Below are positions 54,956 to 64,000 of a stretch of DNA of 64,000 nt, one piece after another (positions within the stretch are counted from its first letter, which is position 1; every line of letters starts with the position of its first letter). The stretch is taken from assembly GCA_022315425.1 (NCBI GenBank), contig JAIUPT010000042.1:1798001-1862000 (forward strand), written 5' to 3'. Source of the stretch: Pseudevernia furfuracea. Lineage: Eukaryota > Ascomycota > Lecanoromycetes > Lecanorales > Parmeliaceae. The notes under the pieces are model-generated. The model searched no databases. It was given only the letters and a program-made list of their open reading frames with translations, and was not told the origin of the DNA. Position numbers and translations under genes: made by a program.

Positions 54956-56971
54956 ATGGAGACTGAAATACAATCTTCAAATAATGCACAAAAGCGCTCG
55001 CGGGCCGACTTCGAAGATGGGAACGCAATTCAGGCCAAGCCCAGCGGCGATTCAATACAAAATGATGGTAGATATATCCTTAGAAGCTGTTCATCTACTC
55101 CTCTGGCTGACTCAACCACAGACAGCTCCTCTGACGATGACTTTGGTCCTGCACTGCCTTCAGCCGCCCCAAAAAAGAAGCGTCGAAAGCTGCCTTACGA
55201 GAAGCTCTATATCTCCGCCCTCCCTGCCTCTCCGCGCTACTCCAAATCTTTAATGCACAAAGACCAGCTTTCCTTTGTCACGGTTACTCCACTTACAGAC
55301 TTTTTGATTACAAGCTCAGTTGATGGGGTTGTCAAGTTCTGGAAGAAAGTTGCTGTGGGAATAGAGTCGGTGAAGGAGTTCAGGGCACATGTTGGAGAGA
55401 TCAAGAGCGTCAGTGTTAGCCAGGATGGACGCAGCTTTGCTACTGCTGGAGCGGACAAGACGATCAAGATCTTCGATATCATCACTTTTGGTACGGTGCC
55501 TGGAGCTTCTGCGAAGATTGCATTCTAACACCCTTTCTCAGATCTGCTTGCGATTCTTCAGCTCGACTTCATACCTAGATCAATATGTTGGGTCCATAGG
55601 CGTGGCGCCTCATTACCTTTACTTGCTGTCTCCAACGAGGGCGACCATATGATAAATATCTATGATGGTAGGGGGGAAGCGCAGACTCCAATACACAGAA
55701 TTACTGGTCTGCACAAAAGCTCAGTGAGAACAATTGCGTACAACAATGGCTATGACTGCGCTCTCTCTGCCGATGATAATGGAATGATTGAATATTGGAG
55801 CCCTGGTGAGAACTACGAGAAACCGGACCGCCTTTTCAAGTACAAAAGCTCAACGGACTTGTTTGAATTCAAGAAAGCCAAAAGTTTGCCAACTTCCATC
55901 ACCGTCTCACCTTCCGGTACACAATTTGCAACGTTTTCTTTTCCCGATCGAAAGGCCAGAGTCTTTGACTTTGTTACTGGCAAGCTCTACCGAACGTATG
56001 ACGAGTCGTTGTCAACAATCACCGACATGCAACAAGCTGGTACGGCGTTGCAGAAGCTCGAAGATGTGGAATTTGGCAGGCGATTAGCTGTTGAACGGGA
56101 ATTGGAGAATCCAGCATTTCAAAACAAGATCAACGTCATTTTCGATGAGTCGGGTAATTTCATCATCTATGGCTCTATCCTAGGATCGAAAGTCATCAAT
56201 ACCTTGACCAATCGAGTCGTCAAAGCCTACGGCAAGGATGAATCGTTTCGCTCGCTGAATCTTGCTATTTACCAGGGTCAACCTCAAAAGAAAGGTGTTG
56301 TCACGGTCTCCATGGCTGCTAGCGCCAATCCTCTCCTCCAAGAAGCCGAAGAGCGAGATCCGATGCTCGTTTCCACTGGCTCAGGGAAAGTCCGCTTCTA
56401 CATTTTTACCAACGAGACTGATATCAGCAAGTCTTCTCGAGACGTGCAGAATGAAAAACCCAAGAATCTCAATTCTCGCCAACAAGTCGAAGCCAAGCCT
56501 GCCGAGAGCGGTACCGCAGCGATTCTGCACACAACCTATGGCGACATCCACATCCGCCTATTTCCCGAAGCTGCCCCCAAAGCTGTGGAGAACTTCGTCA
56601 CTCATAGCAAGAACGGCTACTACAACAATACAATTTTCCATCGCGTGATAAAGAAATTCATGATCCAGTGCGGCGATCCATTGGGCGATGGAACTGGTGG
56701 TGAAAGTATTTGGGGCACCGAGTTTGCGGACGAGTTTTCCGCGCTCAAACACGACAAAGCTTACACGGTCAGCATGGCGAACGCAGGGCCAAATACGAAT
56801 GGCAGTCAATTTTTTATTACGCTAGATAGAACACCGTGGTTGGACAGGAAGCACACGATATTTGGGAGAGCGGTGCAAGGGCTTGATGTGGTGAAACGGA
56901 TCGAGAATGCTAGGGTATATAAGGAGAAACCAGAGGAAGATATCAAGATCGTCAGCATTGATATCGCTTAA
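54956..56971 (+). CDS. WD40-repeat peptidyl-prolyl isomerase (PPWD1-type cyclophilin)
   Basis: Nuclear cyclophilin linked to the spliceosome; catalyses cis-trans isomerisation of X-Pro bonds. Exons 54956-55490 and 55542-56971 (intron 51 bp) give 1965 nt, 654 residues. A Lys-rich nuclear-type signal (PKKKRRK) precedes a WD40 propeller (SVDGVVKFWKK, FATAGADKTIKIFDI, CALSADDNGMIEYWSP). The C-terminal cyclophilin domain (about 500-650) has HTTYGDIHIRLFPEAAPKAV, the catalytic Arg in FHRVIKKFMIQCGD, NTNGSQFFITL, and the CsA-contact Trp in TPWLDRKHTIFGRAVQG. All key residues are kept, so it is likely active. Confidence 0.95.
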
Positions 56972-57341
56972 AGCGGGATTCTAACAGCGAGCAGTTTGAG
57001 GTCTTCATCTCCTAAAGGTGTGGCTAGCCTCACAATGCTAAAACGGACTTTTGCCTACTTTTCTTGGCTTCCCAAAGGCATGTCTCGATTTCTGATAGGT
57101 CACAACGAAGACACAAGGGTTCTTCGTCCAGAACAAATTTTTTGAAGTTAACTTCTAGTGCGCAAGGGAGTTGCTCGTCATGGTTACATGTTGAATAGAT
57201 TTTTATTGGCACTGTGCAACCAGGAACTATGGAGTCATCGGCGAATCAGGCCAACGCTCGCAGCTAGATCCCAGTTGGGGAATGAAGAGCGGAGCATACC
57301 TTGATCCTCCCTTCACTTTTTCTCCATAAAATTTAAGACAT
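56972..57341. other. Spacer before the P450 pseudogene
   Basis: 370 bp; nothing recognised apart from the 3' flank of the cyclophilin gene. Confidence 0.45.
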
Positions 57342-58925
57342 GCCTCCATTTGCTGATTCTGAACATCCGAGTCGTCTTATCTCTTTGGTTGTCTGGTTAT
57401 ATTTTAGGATGGAGCTTTTCTCAGCTCGCAGCCTTCTACTTGCTTTTTTGCGCCCCTTCTTATCCATTCTATCTCCTTGGCTGTATATCGCCTCTATTTC
57501 CGTCCGCTTGCCAGGTTTCCAGGGCCAAAGCTCGCTGCCGTCACACTTTGGTACAAATTTTATCAAGATGTCATCAAGCGTGGCAAACACACCTGGGAGA
57601 TCGCAAAGAATGCATCAGGAACACGGTATGAAATCCATGCTGGTACACTTATCAATTCCTCGACTACTAACACAGGCTTGAAGCATCCATCGTGCGCATC
57701 AGTCCCGCCGAACTCCATATCGACGACGTGGAATTCTACGACAAACTATATGTTGCAGGCTCAACGAGGAGAACAGTGAAGTATGGGTGGGCCATGAAAA
57801 TGTTTGGCCGAAGTACTACAACATTCGCAACGGAGAGCCATGAACTTCAACGGATATACGACCTTGCCCTAACAATGGTAGATGTGACATTGCTAACTTA
57901 TTTTGGGCTCGGCGCAATCAAGTTCTTGGAATGAAGGACGACATTGCAAACGGAAGGAAGCCTATTGGTCAAAGGACGATATTCTATGACATGCTTACCA
58001 ACGACGAAGTACGACCGGAAAAAAAGAGACCACTCATCTCAAGACCGAGGCGCAAGTTGTCCTCGCTGCAGGGTAAGTCTCCGGTGCCAATTCATAACAT
58101 CACACCACACTATGATGGCATTAGCCTCACTCCACCTATGGTGGCTGATTGAATTACATTCCCAGTACAGTAAGTCAGTTTCTATATATTGGTAGTGTTG
58201 TACCGTAAGTGAGATTGACCAAAGCAAGCAGTTGACAACAGCTCACATGCTCTCTGTCACGTCCTTTTACCTCATAAATGACTCAACAATTCTTGAGAGG
58301 ATGCAGGCCGAAATGAAGGGCATCTGGCCAGAGGATGGGTTGCCACCGCAATAGCAGCAACTTGAGCAGCTTTCCTACCTCGTAAGTACCCGTTCAGTAG
58401 TTCTATTTGGTGGAAGCTCGTGGCGAAAGAAGAGACTTATGCTTTATCAGAATGCGGTTGTTAACGAAGGTCTCCGGTATGCTCGACTTGTGTACCAGTC
58501 CCCGTCAAAAGATAGATGCATGCTGATGTATTGGTAGGAATGTCATCCCCCCTGATGCATGATAATCCAGAGATCTTCCCAAATCCAAAAAAAAATTCTT
58601 ACCGGAAAGGTGGTTGCAACCTTCACCCGTCCGCTTGACGAAGTTTCTGGTCCCTTTCAGCAAGAGCTCTCGGCAATGTGTTGGCTTGAAGTACGTAGAG
58701 CCCTCCACATTTTGATGTATTTCGTTGCACGCTACTGACATGATGCTTTCCGTCGGATAGCCTCGCATACTGCGAGATCTACATTACTCTTGCAGCCATC
58801 TTCGCACCGAATAGATTCCGCTTTGAGCTATTCGAGACGGACATCAGCGACGTTGAGACGCTCCATGACTTCTTCACTCCCTTCTATAACATGGAGTCAA
58901 AGGGTATCAGGGTCCTTGTCAATTG
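57342..58925 (+). pseudogene. Broken cytochrome P450 (trichothecene/benzoate-type fungal family)
   Basis: P450 pieces lie in order but in different frames: LYFRPLARFPGPKLAAVTLWYKFYQDV; VRISPAELHIDDVEFYDKLYVAG; GMKDDIANGRKPIGQRTIFYDML; TEAQVVLAAG; AHMLSVTSFYLINDSTILERMQ; NAVVNEGLR; FLVPFSKSSRQCVGLN; LAYCEIYITLAAIF. Disabling changes seen: a frame change in the A-run near 58020-58026, another before GMKDDI, an in-frame TAG after GLPPQ (58352-58354), and loss of the segment after SHELQR, where about 100 residues are expected. The haem motif also has Ser for the usual Gly (FSKSSRQC). The ExxR region is incomplete. Its membrane anchor is likewise out of frame. Confidence 0.85.
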
Positions 58926-59467
58926 AGAAGTACGAGGATTGCAAGAGTTGCAATCGAAGCGCAAGTCAAAGTCTGGACTCGGGAGCGCCTACTACAGTCA
59001 TAGCGGCTACATCTTGGTCCATTTATAAGGCCCATGCGACGATGGCTCAAGCTGGCGGTACCCGTTCCCAGATTAGCAACCTCACACGCGACTGCCACTT
59101 CCAACCACTTTCTCACCTTTATGATTGACACCTGAGTCCTGACTGACAGCTAAAGACAAACGTCCCTGCGCTGTCCTCAAAGCAGCGATCTTGGCATTGG
59201 TTAGTCTTTGTCCGATCCTGGTGTAGTTGTTTCGCGAACTCGCCGTGTTCCAGAGATCAAGCGACTTGCTTCCAAGATGCCCTTCCGCCTCTCGCGAGAT
59301 GCGTCAGGGTCCGATATTGTACCTGCAGAAAGACCCTGAGGCTGAGGCTAAGGTGCATGAGATTTGGTTGATAACCGCATTGCCCGTGCATTCTACCATT
59401 CGCCCCATATCTACTTTCACTGTCCTAGATGCAATGGTTAATGGGCGTCCTTCTGTCCTGACTAGTC
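58926..59467. other. Spacer
   Basis: 542 bp between the P450 pseudogene and the small secreted protein gene; no supported feature. Confidence 0.4.
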
Positions 59468-60102
59468 ATGAAAATCTCCAACACCCTTGTGATACTCACT
59501 ACTGCATCAATTGCCCAACCAAGCCTCTCAACTTTCCTTGCTTCGCCTCTCAGCAGTGTAACTATCAACGCCACAGGATCAAAGTAGGCCTCTCCTATGC
59601 TTCGACGTACAATGTTCGCAGTGTTCTTGAGCCTTGAAATGTACTAACACTCCAAAGTCCCCTCCAAAGGCCAAAATCCTATCGTGTGCCTAACTCCCCA
59701 ACAACCCTTTTATTCATCGCCTACACACCAGCAGCAACCATCACCCCTACCGTCACCTACCAGACTTTGCTTACCGCACTCAATTCTATTTACCACTCCA
59801 CCATCCTTAACCACGGTGATGGCCTCATATTGACCCAAACACTCTCATGGTCTTACGGTGGCGCAACCGTCATTGTTGAAAACCACGGGGATGACCGTAC
59901 GGGGCAACTCACCTGGGGCATGCTCGCCGATACCATGTATGGAGCCGGAGCCTTTTTTCAAGGGGAGGCGTGCTGGAGTGGGGAGTGGATGATTCAGGTT
60001 GAGGGGTTGGGGAATATTGGGAGCGGGCATATTGGGGCAAAGCTGGATGCAAAGGCTGAGAGTATGCTGGCGGGGACGGCGGTCGAAATGGCTGGAGTAT
60101 AG
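59468..60102 (+). CDS. Small putative secreted protein of unknown function
   Basis: Exons 59468-59583 and 59658-60102 (intron 74 bp) splice to 561 nt, 186 residues. The first exon gives MKISNTLVILTTASIAQPSL, a plausible though weak signal peptide. The second gives PTTLLFIAYTPAATITPTVTYQ, then ILTQTLSWSYGGATVIVENHGD, QLTWGMLADTMYGAGAFFQG and GNIGSGHIGAKL. There are few cysteines (one in EACWSG), so it is not a typical Cys-rich effector. I do not recognise the family. It lies next to a dead P450 and a broken glycosyltransferase, in a region that looks accessory. Confidence 0.55.
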
Positions 60103-60422
60103 GTAGGAGAAAACTAGCCAGAGAGGGTGTTGGGAATTTCGAGCGATGCCAGAACATCCACGACTTGTCAGCCTTTTCTACACGTAGTATTTCCAACGAC
60201 CGACTGGTCTGTATCTACTCTTCTTGCCTTTTATATCCTGCAAGGCTTGGCATTTACAATGCGACGTTATGCGATTTCCTGCATACCTCCTTTCCCACAA
60301 GCATCGCCGTTGAGCTTTGAATCAATGGGAAAGGCTAAACGATGAAAATTGTCCTCGATCATGCTACAGGAGCTCTAAAGGCCCTTCTACCCCGTCTCGC
60401 AAAAGCACAGCCACCTCTGTCT
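60103..60422. other. Spacer
   Basis: 320 bp between convergent small genes; nothing recognised. Confidence 0.4.
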
Positions 60423-60647
60423 TCAATAATACCAAATCTCCCCATCCTCGTCGACTTTCACCCTGTTGATCCTTGAAGACTTCACCCCGCCTTTTCCGCT
60501 TGCGGTCAGCTTCTCATATCCAAGATCCTGACGCTGGGAGCTACGAGTCTCCGGGAATTTGGGGCGGCGGTTCGGTTTGGCGTTGGTCGTCGTCGAGCGA
60601 TATTCGGATTTCGCGTCTCTTGACGGTCGAGAGGGTCCACAGCCCAT
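60423..60647 (-). CDS. Small basic protein with MGC lipidation-type N-terminus
   Basis: 74 residues from ATG at 60647: MGCGPSRPSRDAKSEYR.., ending VKSSRINRVKVDEDGEIWYY. Gly2-Cys3 is the arrangement of N-myristoylated and palmitoylated membrane proteins, and the remainder is polar and basic. No known domain. It could be a real small fungal protein, because the motif and the Tyr-rich end are protein-like, but there is no second line of evidence. Confidence 0.45.
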   Translation of the reverse strand: MGCGPSRPSRDAKSEYRSTTTNAKPNRRPKFPETRSSQRQDLGYEKLTASGKGGVKSSRINRVKVDEDGEIWYY

Positions 60648-62392
60648 TTTTCTTTTGTGGTTATCTGGTTTGAGTTGCTTTGAGGTTGGGTTTGAGTTGG
60701 GGATTGATGTTGATGAGTTGGGACGGAGGAAAGGGAGAGGGTATGTTGGGAGAGATGGACAGCGGGTATGGGGAACAGGAGGGTAAAGTGATGTGAGCGC
60801 AACCTTTTTAGTTCTTGTTTGCTACATGTCCAGCTTCTTTGACCCATCAATGCTAGGGGTCGTGAAATCGCGTTGATGACAATGAACGGACAAAGAAGGT
60901 GTCGATCCGATTATTAGATATTTCAGACAACCATGTACACAAGACAAAGCTGCTATCGTCTTCCCATCCGCCTTTGTCCGCTTCTGAGCATTCAGCCATT
61001 AAAAACAGCGCCTGGCTATCAAGGCATGCGGTCTGCCCCTTTGGACGAATACTCAACCGGGCTTTTTCGTTGGCCGGTAGGACCAAACAATGTGACGAGA
61101 AACAGGAAAATATATACAAAGCCAAGACCAAGAAGAATGGGATGGCAGGAATTGGCGTTTGAGCACCCCCAAGGACATGGCGGGATCGATGTAGGCGCCG
61201 CACTTATAGCATCAAAATTGCTGACGCCCATTGCGGTTTTAAGTATCTCGGAGTGGTGATGGAGACTTTTGGTGGGGAATGGAGACGCTGGATATGGACT
61301 ATGGTGCAGATGTACCTCCCGCGCAGTGCCTTGCTTGTCGTTTATGTATCCAAGGAACACAATGCCTTTGATGGCTGGAGGGGCGAGAACAATCATTGTG
61401 GTGCACAATCCGTTCCTTGTTGTCGAGAACAATTCTGATTCGCGGAGGACTCACCAAAGGGCGAGAACATTCATGGTCGCCTGTGATGTATTCAATGAAC
61501 GTCGAGAGCAATCCTGATAGGCTACTCTCTCTTCGTTCATCCACCACCACCACCACCACACTTGAACAATGGCATAGAGGAGTTCCTGCAAAAAGTTGCA
61601 CTCTATTCTCCTCAAAGCTTCCCCGATCACAGGATACCTCAACAGCTTTCGACCTCTTATGTCTCATTCACGTATGTTATGTTTTAGCGCATCTCTCATA
61701 ACTTCATACAAGCTTGTCCGGTGACTTTTTACTACTTGATCCCGTCTTCTTTTAACTGTGCAATGATCTAGATTCAAGCCCTTTTATCTTTATGCAATCG
61801 CAATAGTATTATTCCTTTCATCACACGAACAAATACCAAACGTCTTCTACCTTCCACTCTGGCAAAATCTCGTAGCGCGCTCAACGCCTCGTCTCATCAC
61901 CTTGATCGACATTTATAGATTTGTCCCGAGTCGGATCCGCAACCATGGCACCCGAGAAATTCCTGACCCACTGCGTGTGAGCTGGTCAAGATGACGTTCA
62001 AGCAGTTAGTGTCGGCAAAGCGAACAGCTCGAAGCTTTTTGAGGATGCCTCATTTCGAGGAGCTTTTCATGGGAGTTTGCGGCTCGAGAAACACGTCCTG
62101 CTAAGAAAGATGGGTGGGTGAGAAGCAGAAACGATCGTCTCGACCTTAGCAGCCTCCGGAAATGCTTAATTGTGTCATAAACACTTGTTTGGTTTCTTGA
62201 AGACCCTCAGAGCCCATCTCAATAGTGTCTCTCTTGAGCGAGTCCGGGGGCAATGCCGGCCCCAAGATCCATCAGAGTCTGAACACTCATATCGAACATG
62301 GGAAGCGATGGGGCTACCCTACCCACATCCTGCACCAAAACGTTATAGGCAGTGAAAATTAGCTAGATTCCTGTTTCAGCAAGCCCTCGTAC
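60648..62392. other. Stretch without a convincing gene
   Basis: 1.75 kb. A 70-codon minus-strand frame (61231-61019) has one strong hydrophobic span (PILLGLGFVYIFLFLVTLFG) and might be a tiny membrane protein. Otherwise CCACCACCA repeats near 61543-61560 and no recognised feature. Confidence 0.35.
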
Positions 62393-63012
62393 ATGCTATC
62401 ACTTGTGATTTCCGAAATGGCTAAGCCCATCATAAACCCTCTTGTGCCATGGGCAACCTTTTTGCCTCCTGCCACCTCTGTTCCTGACATTCACTTCGTC
62501 GGTGCCAAAGATTGGAACAGCTTCAACCCTGGAGTCTTTCCGATTCGCGTCAACGGATGGAGTGTGAAGATTGTTGACCCAGGTCTTTGCGCTCAAACAG
62601 ATTCGGACAGAACCTCGAGTTCGGAAACAATGCCGACCAAGACGCGATGATATGGGTCGTGAACCGAACGGGATACCGTGAACATGTCATCCACCGACCC
62701 ATCGAATGGTTCCAGGGCTACCGGGACCCAAGAGGTTTCCTCCGTAACGTGCAACCTGGGGACCTTCTGGTGCACTTTCCGGGGTGGAAGGACAAGAGAT
62801 CCAAGTACATGGATGAGTATCTGGACAAATTGCGCAGCAACAAGTCGGAATGGCACATGGAGCTCCATGACACAAGCTATCCTGCCAGCGTTGACGCTTA
62901 CTGGTCGAGGCTAAGAGATGCTTATGCGGCGTGGCAGAAAGCGGACACAGTCTTCCGGCACCATGGCCAGGTGGCTGAAGCAGCTGGAGATCCATCCTAC
63001 ATCAGTCGATGA
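62393..63012 (+). pseudogene. Broken glycosyltransferase fragment (GT34/MNN10-like)
   Basis: Two frames of one protein family meet near 62575-62600. The first reads WATFLPPATSVPDIHFVGAKDWNSFNPGVFPIRVNGWSV; the second FGNNADQDAMIWVVNRTGYREHVIHRPIEWFQGY, then VQPGDLLVHFPGWKDKRSKYMDEYLDKL. In fungal GT34-like enzymes KDWNxxNxGVFPIRV is followed by about 30 residues before the next block. Here that part is lost and the frame changes. The N-terminal half, with the DxD nucleotide-sugar site, is absent. It is therefore a 5'-truncated, frameshifted remnant. Confidence 0.7.
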
Positions 63013-64000
63013 TGCGATAAACACCTTGGGCAGAACCCAGAACCGAGCTCCGGCGGGTGATCGAAGAAGAAGAAGAAGAAGAAGAAGCCTATAAGCCCAC
63101 GAAGCTTTTAGAGGCTCCGTTCAAGGTCATATCAGCGGTCCAGGCGGCCGAAGACCACACGGTTGGGAAAAGGCTGACAACCGGCAAGCGGGGAATGAAG
63201 GGGCAGGAAAGGAACACGCGGAAAAGGACCGAGCGGGAGAAGGAATAAGCTGGAAAGAAGAAAAGTAGAGAAGAAGACATGCAGGAGCCATACGCCATAC
63301 TTTGTGGCACAAGATATGACCGCGGAGAAGGACGAGGCCGCGAAGAAGCATGCTGCAGGGCGAGTCGCCGCTCTACACGGAGCTATTAATTTAGATAGGG
63401 TTTGCGAAGATCCTGAAGACGATTTGGAAGAATTAAATGAAGAACATTGAGATCCACGCTGGCTTCTAGATCATGCAGTAACTTCCCCATCATTCGACGA
63501 TGCTAACGTGTAGTACAGCGTCTGCTACTGGCTAATTTGGAAACGCTAATGTTCTGGCAGGGGACAATGACTCGGCGCGGGAGAACGCACAGAGGGATTG
63601 GGACAGAACGCGGCGGTTCCGTGCGATGGGCATTATCGACGCTTCATCATGGCGGCGCGGTGCAAATGGAGCCTAGCACTCACGTCGAGTCTCCCCCGCA
63701 TGACGGAGCTGGAGGCGGGGGTGGAATGAGTGCCGGCTCGAAGACGGAGGAGGTTGTGACTAGACGTGCCATCGGAGGGTATGATGCGCGAGATCTAGCC
63801 AGGTTTCGTAGTTCAATCCTCACTGGTAATGAATGGCATCTTGTTATTACGACGACGGAGGGTAATATGGAAATTGGATTTTGCTGTTACCTCAGGAAGT
63901 GCCTTCCAAACGGGTATACACTGCAATACAACAAGAGGTATAAGGCAATATTATTTGTTTGTGTGTAACAAGCAGAGGGCTTGCTCAGCAAGCCCTCAGT
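63013..64000. other. End stretch without a convincing gene
   Basis: About 1 kb holding a GAA trinucleotide run (about 63064-63088), a 143-codon frame at 63537-63968 with no recognised features, and a 23-bp palindrome at 63975-63997. Confidence 0.4.
63975..63997. repeat. Perfect 11-bp-arm palindrome
   Basis: GAGGGCTTGCT-C-AGCAAGCCCTC, read directly. The right arm with two extra bases (TCAGCAAGCCCTC) also occurs at 62376-62388, just before the broken glycosyltransferase. Confidence 0.8.

Noticed and set aside
63537..63968. 143-codon frame as a gene
   Set aside because: Composition is repetitive (HGG, GGGGG) and there is no family signature or supporting structure.

Overview
The window is nuclear DNA of a filamentous ascomycete (Pezizomycotina). 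Genes are dense and on both strands. Most introns are short (about 45-65 bp) with GT..AG ends and CTRAY-like branch sites, and the proteins are typical of the group: CYP51, sphingolipid C9-methyltransferase, Zn2Cys6 regulators, an AA5 galactose oxidase and recyclin-1. I could not fix the order or species from sequence alone. No rRNA, tRNA, CRISPR or bacterial-type operon was recognised. I rebuilt exon structures by hand; for nearly every multi-exon gene the spliced length is a whole number of codons.

Layout. 1-8.5 kb: CYP51 (3' end cut by the window edge) diverging from proteasome adaptor ECM29. 8.5-10.5 kb: long AT-rich upstream region of a Zn2Cys6 regulator (10.57-13.49 kb) whose zinc cluster is split over micro-exons. 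13.5-15 kb: low-complexity spacer. 15-22.7 kb, minus strand: eIF3m, PAN1, RPB11. 23.4-27.5 kb: nitronate monooxygenase, a six-exon LSM5 (minus), a second Zn2Cys6 regulator. 28-32.4 kb: a DEDDy 3'-5' exonuclease diverging from a sphingolipid C9-methyltransferase. 33.1-36.3 kb: secreted galactose oxidase with ten introns. 36.3-39.5 kb: gene-poor. 39.5-42.6 kb: PEX10 and ERD1, divergent. 42.7-45.9 kb: two EthD-like paralogues on the minus strand. 45.9-48.2 kb: gene-poor. 48.2-57 kb: recyclin-1, a CSI2-like membrane protein, FCF1 (nine exons) and a WD40-cyclophilin (PPWD1 type). 57.3-64 kb: accessory, decayed segment with a P450 pseudogene, a small putative secreted protein, a small MGC-type protein and a broken GT34-like glycosyltransferase.

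The housekeeping genes cover proteostasis (ECM29), translation (eIF3m), transcription (RPB11), RNA decay and splicing (LSM5, PPWD1), ribosome assembly (FCF1), endocytosis and recycling (PAN1, RCY1), ER retention (ERD1), peroxisome import (PEX10) and membrane lipids (CYP51, C9-methyltransferase). They are not a pathway cluster.

The most striking structure is a family of related, unusually long introns (mostly 138-168 bp; two longer in ECM29). They share an internal core resembling GAGTCGCAAGACATG and lie in sense orientation in at least four genes or gene pairs: ECM29, the exonuclease, galactose oxidase (four copies) and both EthD paralogues. They look like introner-like elements, that is, mobile introns. 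The EthD pair shows presence/absence of these introns at orthologous positions, while their ordinary introns are mostly shared.
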